Below are positions 52,956 through 62,212 of a DNA stretch of 64,000 bases, piece by piece. The stretch covers positions 1,550,001 to 1,614,000 of the forward strand of contig NZ_CP159981.1 of the NCBI RefSeq assembly GCF_041380365.1, given 5' to 3'. The notes beneath the pieces were generated by a model. It searched no databases, had not been told where the DNA came from, and saw only the letters and a list, made by a program, of their open reading frames with translations. Origin of the DNA: Buchananella sp. 14KM1171. GTDB taxonomy: Bacteria; Actinomycetota; Actinomycetes; Actinomycetales; Actinomycetaceae. The position numbers and the translations under genes were made by a program. How positions within the stretch are numbered: position 1 is the stretch's first letter; the number at the start of each line of letters is the position of its first letter.

Positions 52956-55322
52956 TCAGTCGATCGGGGTGGCGTCCAGCTTCCACACCTCGCGCGCGTA
53001 GTCGCTGATCGTGCGGTCGGAGGAGAAGCGGCCAGAGCGAGTGATGTTCACCCACGCCTTGGCGGCCCAGGCGCGCTGGTCGGCGTAGTCCTCGGCCATG
53101 CGGTCCTTCGCCTCGCGGTAGGCCGCGAAGTCACCCAGCACGTAGTAGACATCGGCCGGCTCGTAGCCACCCTCCAGCAGGGAGTGGCGCACGTCGTGGA
53201 ACCAGCCCGAGCCGGAGTCGTCCAGCGTGCCATCAGTGAGCGCGTCCAGCACGCGGCGCAGGCCCGGCACGTTCTCGTAGTGCCAACGCGGGTCGTAGTT
53301 GCGCTTCAGCTCCGGCAACTCGTCCTCAGTGGCGCCAAAGATGTAGGCGTTCTCCGGGCCCACCGCGTCCAGAATCTCCACGTTCGCGCCGTCCAGCGTG
53401 CCCAGGGTGAGCGCGCCGTTCATCATGAACTTCATGTTGGAGGTACCGGAGGCCTCCTTACCGGCGGTGGAAATCTGCTCAGAGATATCCGCAGCCGGGA
53501 TGATGTGCTCCGCCGGGGAAACGTTGTAGTTGTGGACAAAGACCACCTTGATGCGGCCCTTGATGTCCGCGTCGTTGTTCACCAGCTCGCCGATCGCGTT
53601 GATCAGCTTGATGATCGCCTTGGCGCGGATGTAGCCCGGGGCCGCCTTCGCGCCGAAGATGAACACGCGAGCCGGCACGTCCAGCTTCGGGTTCTCCTTC
53701 AGACGGAAGTACAGGTCCAGCACGTACAGGGCGTTCAGCAACTGGCGCTTGTACTCGTGCAGGCGCTTGATCTGGACGTCAAAGATCGCGTCCGGGTCAA
53801 TCTCGATACCCTCGCGGGCGGCCACCCACGCGGCGAAGTCCACCTTGTTGGCGTGCTTGATCTGGTTCAGGCGGTCGTAGATCCAGTCCGTGCCGGCGTC
53901 GGTGAACTGGGAGAGCGTGGACAGGTCACGCACCCAGGCGTCAGAGCCAGTGACCTCGTCCAACAGCTCGGCCAGGCGCGGGTTGCACTGCTTCAGCCAG
54001 CGGCGCGGGGTGACGCCGTTGGTCTTGTTGTTGAACCGCTCCGGCCAGATCGCGTGCCAGTGGCCCAGCGTCTCGCGCTTGATGATCTCCGTGTGCAGCG
54101 CCGCCACACCGTTGATCGAGTAGGACGCGTAGCAGGCGATCCACGCCATGCGCACCATGTTGTGCTGGATCGGGGCCATGTAGTCGATCGTGCCCTGGTC
54201 CAGGCCGCGCTCCGCCATCTCCTCGCGGAAGCGACGGTCGATCTCACGCACGATCTCCACGATGCGCGGGAACAGGCGGTCGAAGATGCTCATCTCCCAG
54301 GTCTCCAGCGCCTCCGCCAGCACCGTGTGGTTGGTGTAGGCGAACGTGGCGGTGACGACCTTCCACGCCTCGTCCCAGCCCAGGCCGTGCACGTCCATCA
54401 GCAGGCGCATGAGCTCCGGGATGGCCAGCACCGGGTGGGTGTCGTTCAGCTGGATCGCGTTGTACTTGGCGAAGTCGCTCAGGTCCTTGCCGTGCTGCTC
54501 CACGTAGTTGTCCACGATCGCCTGCAGCGAGGCCGAGCAGAAGAAGTACTGCTGGCGCACGCGCAGCACCTTGCCCTCGAACGTGGTGTCGTTCGGGTAG
54601 AGCACGCGGGAGATGTCCATGGTGCGCTCGCGGTCCACGATCGCGTCGGTGAAGCGCTGGGAGTTGAAGGCGTCGTAGTCGAACTCCTCCATCGGCTCGG
54701 CCTTCCACAGGCGCAGGGTGCCCACGTTCTTGGTGCCGTAGCCGGTGATCGGCATGTCGTAGGGGATCGCGCGCACGGTCAGGTCCGCGTAGTGGACGAT
54801 CCGCTGGGCCTCCTCGCGGCGGACCACGAAGGGGTAGCCCTCCTCCATCCACGGGTCCGGGTGCTCGGTCTGGAAGCCGTTGTCGAAGAGCTGCTTGAAC
54901 AGGCCGTAGCGGTACAGGATGCCGTAACCGGTCACGGGCAGGTCCAGGGTGGCGCAGGAGTCCAGGAAGCAGGCGGCCAGGCGGCCCAGGCCGCCGTTAC
55001 CGAGGGCCGCGTCGGGCTCCTGCTCCAGCACCTCAGACAGGTTCAGGCCAAAAGAGTCCAGGGCGGCGCGGGCCTCCTCAACCATGCCCAGGTTGGACAG
55101 GTTGTTCAGCAGGGCGCGGCCCATCAGGAACTCGGCGGAGAAGTAGTGCTCCTGGCGGCCCGCGGCGTAGGTGCGCTCGGTGGCGTGCCAGCGATCAGCG
55201 ATCTTGTCGATGACGGTGGCAGAAAGGCCCTGCCACACCTCCATCAGGGTCGAGGCGCGTAGCGGGCGGCCGGAGCCGGCTCGCACCTGCGAGGACAGGG
55301 TCTCGGTCAGGTTGTGAGACAT
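52956..55322 (-). CDS. glgP: Glycogen/maltodextrin phosphorylase
   Basis: This 788-aa PLP enzyme releases glucose-1-phosphate from glycogen or maltodextrins. The PLP lysine is about Lys631 in EASGTSNMKFMMNG; other family blocks are GNGGLGRLAACFLDS, IQLNDTHPVLAI, TNGVTPRRW and QIKRLHEYKRQLLN. The length fits the short, non-regulated bacterial form. The ATG at 55322 has GGGGAAG before it; the frame open to 55889 is rejected. Codon use is biased. It is bracketed by two GntR/ABC modules but not in an operon with either. Confidence 0.96.
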   Translation of the reverse strand: MSHNLTETLSSQVRAGSGRPLRASTLMEVWQGLSATVIDKIADRWHATERTYAAGRQEHYFSAEFLMGRALLNNLSNLGMVEEARAALDSFGLNLSEVLEQEPDAALGNGGLGRLAACFLDSCATLDLPVTGYGILYRYGLFKQLFDNGFQTEHPDPWMEEGYPFVVRREEAQRIVHYADLTVRAIPYDMPITGYGTKNVGTLRLWKAEPMEEFDYDAFNSQRFTDAIVDRERTMDISRVLYPNDTTFEGKVLRVRQQYFFCSASLQAIVDNYVEQHGKDLSDFAKYNAIQLNDTHPVLAIPELMRLLMDVHGLGWDEAWKVVTATFAYTNHTVLAEALETWEMSIFDRLFPRIVEIVREIDRRFREEMAERGLDQGTIDYMAPIQHNMVRMAWIACYASYSINGVAALHTEIIKRETLGHWHAIWPERFNNKTNGVTPRRWLKQCNPRLAELLDEVTGSDAWVRDLSTLSQFTDAGTDWIYDRLNQIKHANKVDFAAWVAAREGIEIDPDAIFDVQIKRLHEYKRQLLNALYVLDLYFRLKENPKLDVPARVFIFGAKAAPGYIRAKAIIKLINAIGELVNNDADIKGRIKVVFVHNYNVSPAEHIIPAADISEQISTAGKEASGTSNMKFMMNGALTLGTLDGANVEILDAVGPENAYIFGATEDELPELKRNYDPRWHYENVPGLRRVLDALTDGTLDDSGSGWFHDVRHSLLEGGYEPADVYYVLGDFAAYREAKDRMAEDYADQRAWAAKAWVNITRSGRFSSDRTISDYAREVWKLDATPID

Positions 55323-56210
55323 ACGTTCTTCCCCTGTTCGTTTACTGGTCAGTGGGCGCGGTTCAACGGGTGCCTGTGGGGTCCCCGGTGGCGCCGAAGC
55401 GCCGGCCCGGTCCCATTGTCTCGCAATGGCGGGGGCCGTTGGGGGCAGGTTGGTGTTACCTTGCCCGCTTGCGAACCGCACCCTTGCAACATTACTGCAA
55501 TTTCTTTCAGGGGTGGTTTTTGGGGGTTCGTGGCCGACGTTCCTCCCGTCGCCCCGCCAATCTCGCCGGGTCGCTGGTTTGGGCGGGTCGCCGTGGAGGC
55601 TGTCCCTGCTGGGTGCTCTTGTGGGAGCGTCGCGTGGAGGGTGTTCCGGTGGGGTGGCGCCGTGTGGGGTGTTTCGGTGGGGCTCTCTTGCAGGCGTCGC
55701 CCTGTGGAGGGTGCTCCCTGGGGGGTGTCCGATGGTCGCCGCCCCCGAGCGTACAAGAGCGAGTCCGGGGTACATCCGACCGCTTGGTGCCATGGCACCG
55801 GTCGGTCGGATGTACCCCGTTGTCGCATTTGCGAGCCTGGGGGACAGTGGGCGCGTCCGGGGCCGTCTGTCCTCACCCCGGGTGCGCACGAGGAAAGCGC
55901 CATCTCGCCAGCCCGGGTGGTGCGGGCAGCCCAGTTGTCTCGGCGCTCGTCGTCACGCCGGGCGGGTGCGCGGGAACCTCCACCGCGTCCGCCCACTCCG
56001 GCTCCCCGTGCTGGTGGCGGGGTCGGCCCAGTCGCGTCCATGCTCGCCCGCCCCGGCTGCGCGTTGCATTCGTTGGCGTTGGGTGCTTGTGGTGGAGGGC
56101 GAGTGGATCTCGCGTTGCAGGCCGGCGGGTTTGCGGGCTGTGGGCGTGCGCCCGGGCGTCGAGGTGGGGGATGGGGGGCGCAGGAAATGCCGGGCGGGAG
56201 GTGCGCACAA
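55323..56210. other. Gene-free 0.9-kb region upstream of glgP
   Basis: The region has open frames but none with gene-like composition. 55600-55720 is G/T-skewed with degenerate copies of GTGGAGGGTGYTCC. It contains palindromic repeat copy A2. I see no RNA gene. Confidence 0.55.
55741..55832. repeat. Complex palindromic intergenic repeat, copy A2 (inverted relative to A1)
   Basis: A 16-bp stem (GGGGTACATCCGACCG at 55767-55782 with 55803-55818) encloses an inner palindrome GGTGCCATGGCACC. Its flanks GCCCCCGAGCGTACAAGAGC and TTGTCGCATTTGC match, in reverse complement, those of copy A1 at 44659. Confidence 0.9.
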
Positions 56211-56214
56211 CCGC

Positions 56215-56260
56215 TTGACAACCCCATTGGTTAGGTGGTTAATTAGTCATGTAATGAACC
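56215..56260 (+). promoter_or_regulatory. Promoter and operator of the second GntR module
   Basis: TTGACA at 56215-56220 is a consensus -35; TTAATT about 18 bases later is a possible -10. It overlaps an inverted repeat GGTTAATTA-N6-TAATGAACC (one mismatch, 56237-56260) that is a good candidate for autoregulatory binding. The regulator starts 40 bases downstream. Confidence 0.78.
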
Positions 56261-56299
56261 GGCGAAGCGAGGGGCCGGTGAGAGAGCGAAGGAGGGGGA

Positions 56300-56683
56300 A
56301 TGCAGTTCGACTCCGTCACGCCGATCTACGTGCAGATAGCCGACGACCTGCGCAGGCAAATCCTGGCAGGCACCCTGCGGGAAGGAGACCAGGTCATGTC
56401 CACCACGGCATACGCCACCACCTACCGGATCAACCCGGCCACCGCCGCCAAGGCATTTGCCCAGCTAATCGAGGAGGGCCTGCTGGAAAAGCGTCGCGGC
56501 ATCGGCATGTTCGTCGCCGCAGGGGCCCCGGCCCAGCTGCGGGAGGAAGGCAGAAACGCGTACTTCACCGACGTGCTCGCCCCCGCCCTGGAGCAGGCCC
56601 GCGCGCTCGGGATCGGCGCCACCGAAATCCAAACGTTCGTTGCCACCCAGTTCTCCGGCTGGGCGACCCCCGGGAAGGAATGA
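56300..56683 (+). CDS. GntR-family regulator (YtrA-like), second module
   Basis: This 127-aa protein has a winged helix beginning PIYVQIADDLRRQI, with TYRINPATAAKAFAQL as the recognition helix, and a short helical tail, the YtrA plan. ATG start with GGAGGGGG upstream. It leads an operon with an ATPase one base after its stop and a membrane protein. The operator sequence is different from that of the first module, so the two regulators probably do not cross-act. Confidence 0.92.
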   Translation: MQFDSVTPIYVQIADDLRRQILAGTLREGDQVMSTTAYATTYRINPATAAKAFAQLIEEGLLEKRRGIGMFVAAGAPAQLREEGRNAYFTDVLAPALEQARALGIGATEIQTFVATQFSGWATPGKE

Positions 56684-56684
56684 C

Positions 56685-57545
56685 ATGTTCACCCTGAATA
56701 ACCTCAGCCACCGCTACGGGCGCAAGACCGCCCTGGACGGGCTGAACGTGGCCCTGCGGCCGGGCGTAGTTACGGGGCTGATCGGCCCCAACGGCTCGGG
56801 CAAGACCACCCTGATGAAGTCGATGGCCGGTTACCTGCCGCAGACCAGCGGTCAGTTCACCCTGAACGGGCGGGAGGTAGACGTGGACGCGCGCCTGGCA
56901 TGGTGTGCATACGCCGGCCAGATCGCGGAAACCTCCACCGGCATGCTGGGGTACTACGCCGGCTACGCCGCCTGCCGTCCCACCTGGGACCAGGGAATGT
57001 TCGACCGCCTGCTGTCCCGCTTCGGGCTCTCCCTGAAGGACAAGGTGACCAAGTACTCGCGCGGCCAGTCCACCATGCTGGTGGCCGCCGGCGCGCTGGC
57101 CAGCGGGGCGCCGGTAGTGCTGCTGGACGAGGTCCAGGCCACCATGGACGTCCCCAACCGCTACGCCCTCTACGAGGAGATCACCAGGATCGCCGCGCAG
57201 GGCGAGCGCACCATCATCGTCTCCTCCCACCTGGTCTCCGAACTGGAAAACCTGGTGGAGGACGTGGTGATCCTCAAGGAAGGCAAGCTGCTCTCCGCCG
57301 GGCCTGCGGAGGAGCTGCGCTCCCGCCTGACCGCGCTGGTTGGCCCCGCCGACGTCCTGTCGGCCGCAGTGCGGGAAAACGCCTGGAAGGTGGTCAGCTC
57401 CCGCGAACTCGGGCCCACCCGGGAAGTGGTGTTGGACTGCCACCCGGAGCGCTCCCTGCTGGCTGGGCTCGCCGCCCAGGGCGTGCAGATAAGCCCCGTC
57501 CCCTTCCAGGACGCCTTTGTCCACTTGATCCAGGAGGAGAACTGA
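56685..57545 (+). CDS. ABC transporter ATP-binding protein, second module
   Basis: This 286-aa ATPase has Walker A GPNGSGKTT, Walker B VVLLDEVQATMD and switch His in VSSHLVSE. The signature is YSRGQSTML instead of LSGGQ, and the glutamate is followed by VQATM instead of PTSGLD. The C-terminal ~70 residues form an extra domain. ATG at 56685 with GGAAGGA; the frame from 56640 would overlap the regulator and is rejected. It likely drives the membrane protein encoded next. Confidence 0.92.
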   Translation: MFTLNNLSHRYGRKTALDGLNVALRPGVVTGLIGPNGSGKTTLMKSMAGYLPQTSGQFTLNGREVDVDARLAWCAYAGQIAETSTGMLGYYAGYAACRPTWDQGMFDRLLSRFGLSLKDKVTKYSRGQSTMLVAAGALASGAPVVLLDEVQATMDVPNRYALYEEITRIAAQGERTIIVSSHLVSELENLVEDVVILKEGKLLSAGPAEELRSRLTALVGPADVLSAAVRENAWKVVSSRELGPTREVVLDCHPERSLLAGLAAQGVQISPVPFQDAFVHLIQEEN

Positions 57546-57546
57546 A

Positions 57547-58341
57547 ATGGCTGCGAAACTGACCCACTCGATCCCCTCGGCGGCTGCGGCGGCGCCCGGC
57601 GGCCAGGGTCGTCCGGGGGCTCCGGCCGGTCCGGCTGGTTCTGGTGTGCCGGCTTTGCCCGCACCGCCCAGGTTCTGGGACCTGGCCAAGGCAAACCTAA
57701 AGATGAGCAAGGGATTTCTTCTCACGGTCCCCGTGATCGTGGTGGGGAACTTTGCCATCAACGTCGCCGTGAGGCTGATCGCCGGCTACAAGCCCACCAG
57801 CCCTGAGCTACTGATTTTCGGGATGATGACCGTGGCGTGGGGCTTCGTGCTGGTCATGGGCGTCCTGGAGTACGCGGTGCCTTCGGTCGCCTCGACTAGC
57901 GGGGCATCGAGGCTGCGCCAGATCGCAGCGTCTTGGACGGCGGACCTGGCGCTTATGGCAGTCGTCGTTCCGCTGGTCTTCATCCTCCCCGCAGTGGCGC
58001 GAATGCTCTTCCCCGGGGCCTCCCGGGCCGGGTACGAGCTCTACAGTGCAGAGCCCGTCTGGCACGGCCTGGCGATGGTGTTTGCCATCGTGGCCCTAGC
58101 GGCGGCCGGGCGCCTGATCGGCATCGGCTTCGTCAGGCTCCACTGGACCGCAGGGGTGGCGCTCATCGTCCCCTGGCTGGCGCTGGCGGCCGTGGTGGTG
58201 CTGTTCTTCGTGCCCATGTACGGGCAGGCCTCGGTGGGCGACTTCCTGCAGCTGCCGCGCTGGGGCGCCCCGCTGGTCGGGGCGGTGTTGGTCGCCGCCA
58301 GCGTCGCCTGGGGGCGCAAGATCAGGCTCACCACGCTGTAA
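57547..58341 (+). CDS. Membrane protein of the second GntR/ABC module
   Basis: This 264-aa protein has an Ala/Pro/Gly-rich N-terminus (~1-42) and six hydrophobic helices, fitting an ABC permease. It starts one base after the ATPase stop, with AGGAGA upstream. Sequence resemblance to a named family is weak, so the role rests on context. Two hairpins follow it. Confidence 0.8.
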   Translation: MAAKLTHSIPSAAAAAPGGQGRPGAPAGPAGSGVPALPAPPRFWDLAKANLKMSKGFLLTVPVIVVGNFAINVAVRLIAGYKPTSPELLIFGMMTVAWGFVLVMGVLEYAVPSVASTSGASRLRQIAASWTADLALMAVVVPLVFILPAVARMLFPGASRAGYELYSAEPVWHGLAMVFAIVALAAAGRLIGIGFVRLHWTAGVALIVPWLALAAVVVLFFVPMYGQASVGDFLQLPRWGAPLVGAVLVAASVAWGRKIRLTTL

Positions 58342-58349
58342 GGCAAGCA

Positions 58350-58382
58350 CCCGGGCGGGGCGGGAAGGCCGCCCCGCCCGGG
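58350..58382 (+). terminator. First hairpin after the second GntR module
   Basis: A perfect 14-bp stem CCCGGGCGGGGCGG / CCGCCCCGCCCGGG with a five-base loop, eight bases after the stop codon, without a T-run. Confidence 0.7.
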
Positions 58383-58441
58383 AGGGGCAGCTGGGCCCGC
58401 GCTGGCCGGACGGGGAAGGCAAGCCTGCGGGGCAACGCAAA

Positions 58442-58474
58442 GGGCGGGCGGACACGCAACGTGTCCGCCCGCCC
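58442..58474. terminator. Second hairpin between convergent ABC genes
   Basis: A perfect 15-bp stem GGGCGGGCGGACACG / CGTGTCCGCCCGCCC with a CAA loop, 20 bases from the 3' end of the minus-strand transporter gene; it can serve both strands. Confidence 0.8.
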
Positions 58475-58493
58475 CCTCTGCTTTGCGGCAGGG

Positions 58494-60575
58494 TCAGGCG
58501 CCCGTGGCGGCCGACTCCCGCGCGGCCAGCGCCGCCAGGGCGCCGTCCGGCTTCGCCATGAGCTCGTCCCACCGGCCCACCTCGACAACGCGGCCGCGAT
58601 CCATGACCACGATCTGGTCGGCGTACCTCACCGTGGAGATCCGGTGCGCGATCACCACCAGGGTGCGGCCCCGGGTGGCCCGGGTGATCCCGTCCAGCAC
58701 GCGCGCCTCCGTGGCGGCATCGAGCTGGCTGGTGGCCTCATCCAGCACGGTGACCGGGGCGGCGCGCAGCAGGGTCCGCGCCAGCGCCAAGCGCTGGCGC
58801 TGCCCGCCCGAGACGCGCTCGCCCATCTCGCCCACCTTGGTGTCCAGGCCGGCCGGCTCGGTGGCCAGCCATTCGTCCAGGGCTGCGGCGCTGCACGCGG
58901 CCGCCACCGCCTCCTCCGACGCCCCCGGCGCGGCCAGGCGCAGGTTTTCCCGCACGCTCATGTTGAACACGTGCGGCCGCTGCGGGGCGTAGGCCACCAC
59001 CTCGCGTAGGCGGGCCAGGTCCAGGCGGCGCACATCCACCGCCTGCCCGTTAGCGCCCACCAGCTCCACGCTGCCCGCATCCGTGTCCCACGTGCGCGTC
59101 AGCAGGGAGGCGAGCGTGGACTTACCCGAGCCCGACGCCCCCACGATCGCTGTCACCTTCCCCGCCGGGATGTCCAGGTCCACGCCGTGCAACACCTGGG
59201 GTCGCTGGGCGGCCGGAGCGGCACCGGGCCCGGTGCTTGGGGCGGCGGGCGGAACGTCGTCCCCCTTGCCGGTGGGCGCGGGGGCGGTAAGCGCCTCACG
59301 CAGAGCGGGGTGGGTGAAGTCCACGCCGCGCACGCGCACGCCCACCGCGCCGCCTTTAGCAGTGCCCACCGCGCCGCCGTTAGCGCCGCCGCCCTCAGCG
59401 GCGTCGCCCTCGGACGAGCCGCCACCGTCAACCGCGCCGCCGGTGGCCAGCTCCAGCGGGGAGTCGGGCTGCGCCACCAGCGGGGCGCGGTCGGTGACCT
59501 CGAAGATGCGCCGGGCGCTTGCCCACGCCTGGTCCAGGTCCACCGCGAAGTCCTCCACGGCCAGCACGGGCGCGAATGCCGCCAGCGCCACGCCGACCGC
59601 CATGCCCAGCTGCCCCGCGCTGAGCTCGCCGGCCAGCCACAGGTGCCCGGCCACGCCCGTCATAGCCACCACGGCCCCGCCCAGCAGCGCCTGGTTCAGG
59701 CCGCGCCGGGCCGCCACCCAGCCGCCCGCCGTGCGCAGCCCGGCGCCGATCTGCTCCTCGTGGCTCGCCATCTGGTCCAGACGGCGCTGTTGGGCGCCAA
59801 AGGCCAGGACCTCGCGCACGCCCTGCACCGAGTCGGTGACCTGGTGGGACAGCGCCCCGCGCGCCCGCCTGATCCGCACCGCCGCGGCCTCGCTGGCGCG
59901 CCCACCCAGGGCGGGCACCACCGCGCCGGCCAGCACCAGGAACGGCGCCAACGCCAGTGCGACCCACCACGACGTGCTCATCCCCAGGTGCGTCAACACC
60001 GCCACCGGCACCAGCACCGCCGTGGTCAGCGGCGCCAGGGTGTGCGCAAAGAACACCTCCACCCGGTCCACGTCCTTGGTGACGCGAGAGAGCAGGTCTC
60101 CCGAATCCATCGCCTCCGTCAGCGCCGGGGCCTGCGGCTCCAGCGAAGTGAAGAAGTAGCCGCGCAGCAGCGCCAGCGAACGGAAGGCCACCCAGTGCCC
60201 GGCGAACTGTTCCAGGTAGCGCAGCAGCGCCTTGGCCAACGCCAGCCCGACCAGCCACCACAGCGTGGCGGGCAGCGACAGCGCCGCCTCACCCGCTGCG
60301 GTCGCGGCGATCTGCCAGCCGGCCAGGCCGAACATCGCGATCCCCACCAGCAGCTGCGCCAGTCGCGCCAGCATGGAGATCCCCAGCGGTGCGATCACCG
60401 GCCGCGCCACCTGCAGCAGGCGCCGCGAGAGCTGCCACACCGACAGGTATGCCGGGGCCTGCAACGCGGACGACGCTGCCGCCCCCGCCTCCCCGCCGAC
60501 GGGACCGGAGTGTGGGGTACCGCCCCGCTCGGCGGCAGGTGCCCCGGCGGCAGGGGTGTGCAGGTGAGCGCTCAT
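58494..60575 (-). CDS. ABC exporter-type transporter, second subunit (CydC- or YbtQ/IrtB-like)
   Basis: This 693-aa fused membrane/ATPase protein has six helices (~60-370) and a nucleotide-binding domain with Walker A GASGSGKST, signature VSGGQRQRLALAR, Walker B VTVLDEATSQLD and switch His IAHR. An Ala/Gly-rich insert at ~385-450 precedes the ATPase. Its ATG overlaps the stop of the partner gene, so the two subunits are co-made as a heterodimer. No cydAB oxidase genes are adjacent. The iron box upstream makes a siderophore-related role as likely as a CydDC role. Confidence 0.88.
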   Translation of the reverse strand: MSAHLHTPAAGAPAAERGGTPHSGPVGGEAGAAASSALQAPAYLSVWQLSRRLLQVARPVIAPLGISMLARLAQLLVGIAMFGLAGWQIAATAAGEAALSLPATLWWLVGLALAKALLRYLEQFAGHWVAFRSLALLRGYFFTSLEPQAPALTEAMDSGDLLSRVTKDVDRVEVFFAHTLAPLTTAVLVPVAVLTHLGMSTSWWVALALAPFLVLAGAVVPALGGRASEAAAVRIRRARGALSHQVTDSVQGVREVLAFGAQQRRLDQMASHEEQIGAGLRTAGGWVAARRGLNQALLGGAVVAMTGVAGHLWLAGELSAGQLGMAVGVALAAFAPVLAVEDFAVDLDQAWASARRIFEVTDRAPLVAQPDSPLELATGGAVDGGGSSEGDAAEGGGANGGAVGTAKGGAVGVRVRGVDFTHPALREALTAPAPTGKGDDVPPAAPSTGPGAAPAAQRPQVLHGVDLDIPAGKVTAIVGASGSGKSTLASLLTRTWDTDAGSVELVGANGQAVDVRRLDLARLREVVAYAPQRPHVFNMSVRENLRLAAPGASEEAVAAACSAAALDEWLATEPAGLDTKVGEMGERVSGGQRQRLALARTLLRAAPVTVLDEATSQLDAATEARVLDGITRATRGRTLVVIAHRISTVRYADQIVVMDRGRVVEVGRWDELMAKPDGALAALAARESAATGA

Positions 60576-62176
60576 CGCAGTGCTCCGTCCTTCAGCTCCA
60601 CCACGCGCTGCGCCGCAGCGATCGTGGCGGCACGGTGGGAAATTGTCAGGGTGGTGCGCCCCTTACCAACCTCGGCCAGGGCGGCCAGCAGGTCGGCCTC
60701 GCTGGCCAGGTCCACGTGGGCGGTGGGCTCGTCCAGCAGCAGGATCGGGGCGTCCTTCAACAGCGCGCGGGCCACGGCCAGGCGCTGAGCCTCGCCGCCC
60801 GACAGCGCCAGGCCGCGCTCGCCGACCACCGTGTCCAGGCCGGCGGGCAGGCGCTCCAGCAGCTCGCCCAGGCGGGCCGTGCGCAGCGCGGAAAGCATCT
60901 CCTCGTCGCTCGCCTCCGGGCGGGCCAGCGCCAGGTTCTCCCGCAGTGTCCCGGAGAACAGGTAGGTGGTCTGCTCCACCACGGCCAGGCGCGAGCGCAG
61001 CCAATCCAGCGGAACCTCCCGCAGGTCCAGGCCCTCCACGCGGATCGCGCCGCTCTCCGGGCGGCGGTGGCCCTGCAGCAGGGCGGAGAGCGTGGACTTG
61101 CCCGCCCCCGATTCGCCAGTGAGGACGACGCTCTGCCCGGCCCCGACCTCCAGACTGGCCGAGCGGAGAACCGGCACGTCCTTTTCCCAGCTGAAGGCAA
61201 CGTCGTCCACCTCGATGGTGCCGGGGGAGGGCACGGTGGTGGGGGCGGTGAGGCCGGGGGAGTCGGCGGAGGCGGGCTGCTCGGCGCGGATGCGCTTGAT
61301 CTCGCGGTCGGCCGCCATGCCGCCCATGCCCAGGTAGAAGAACTGGCCGATCCGGTCCAGCGGGTCCAGCATGATCGCGCTCAACAAAACCAGCGCCAAC
61401 GCCTGCCCGGCCGTGATCGCGCCCGACTGGTAGCGCCACAGCGCCAGGCCGGTCGCGGCGGTGATCATGCCCAGGCTGAAGACGGCGTCCACGATGAACA
61501 ACACCAGCTGGTTGCCCGCCAGGTAGCGCATGACGCGCACGCGCACCTCCTCCGCGGCGGCGGCCAGCGTTGCTGCCATCTTGCCCGATGCGTTCATCTG
61601 CACCAACGCGGACAGGCCCTGGATGGCGTCCAGCTCCTGGGCGGCCAGCGCGCGCGAGGAGGCCCGGTAACGCTTGGAGACCGGCTTGAAGGCGCGCTGG
61701 AACAGGGTGATGCTGAGCGGGACGATCGGGATGGAGACGGCCAGGATCGCGGCGCTCACCCAGTCCACTGCCAACGCCACGATCGCCACCACGAGGAGCG
61801 GGGTGAGCAGGGAGGCGATCTGCGGGGCCAGGAAGATCGTGCGGTAGACCGCGTAGCGCTCCACCCCGTCGGTGGCCGTGTTCACCAGGCGCCCGGCACG
61901 CTCCCGGGTGCGCTGGGTGACGCCCAGGGAGAACAGGTGGCGCAGCAGCTCGTGGCGGGTCTGGCTCTCCACCTGCGCCTGCGCGGCGGTGGTCAGGCGG
62001 ACGACGGCCCATGCAGCCAGTCCGGACAAGGCCGCCAACGCGGCGGCCAGCGCCAGGGGTGCGGCGGGCGACTGGCGCGCCAGCAGGTGGTCCACGCCCC
62101 GCCCGACGGCCAGGTAGGTGCCGGCCAGGGCCACAGAGGAGCCCAATGCCAGTGCGATCACGGGTGTCTTTCGCAT
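60572..62176 (-). CDS. ABC exporter-type transporter, first subunit (CydD- or YbtP/IrtA-like)
   Basis: This 534-aa half-transporter has membrane helices to ~300 and an ATPase with Walker A GESGAGKST, signature LSGGEAQRLAVAR, Walker B ILLLDEPTAHVD and switch His ISHR. Both ATP sites of the pair look canonical. ATG at 62176 with GGGAGGG upstream. A DtxR-like box lies 18-36 bases before the start. Type IV exporter-fold pairs under iron control include siderophore importers of actinobacteria; CydDC is the alternative. Confidence 0.88.
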   Translation of the reverse strand: MRKTPVIALALGSSVALAGTYLAVGRGVDHLLARQSPAAPLALAAALAALSGLAAWAVVRLTTAAQAQVESQTRHELLRHLFSLGVTQRTRERAGRLVNTATDGVERYAVYRTIFLAPQIASLLTPLLVVAIVALAVDWVSAAILAVSIPIVPLSITLFQRAFKPVSKRYRASSRALAAQELDAIQGLSALVQMNASGKMAATLAAAAEEVRVRVMRYLAGNQLVLFIVDAVFSLGMITAATGLALWRYQSGAITAGQALALVLLSAIMLDPLDRIGQFFYLGMGGMAADREIKRIRAEQPASADSPGLTAPTTVPSPGTIEVDDVAFSWEKDVPVLRSASLEVGAGQSVVLTGESGAGKSTLSALLQGHRRPESGAIRVEGLDLREVPLDWLRSRLAVVEQTTYLFSGTLRENLALARPEASDEEMLSALRTARLGELLERLPAGLDTVVGERGLALSGGEAQRLAVARALLKDAPILLLDEPTAHVDLASEADLLAALAEVGKGRTTLTISHRAATIAAAQRVVELKDGALR

Positions 62177-62193
62177 CCAACCCTCCCAGAAAG

Positions 62194-62212
62194 TCAGCTA
62201 AGGCAAGCCTAA
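62194..62212 (-). promoter_or_regulatory. DtxR/IdeR-like iron box
   Basis: Read on the minus strand, TTAGGCTTGCCTTAGCTGA matches the DtxR consensus TTAGGTTAGCCTAACCTAA at 14 of 19 positions by my count. It lies just upstream of the transporter start. The dtxR gene at 46201 supplies the expected repressor. Confidence 0.7.

Noticed and set aside
52671..55262. 863-aa open frame antisense to glgP
   Set aside because: Shadow of glgP codon bias; His/Gln/Val-rich with no recognisable domain.
55349..56227. Long overlapping open frames on both strands upstream of glgP
   Set aside because: They are rich in Pro, Arg, Gly and Cys with no domain or ribosome site, and cross the A2 palindrome. High GC alone keeps such frames open.
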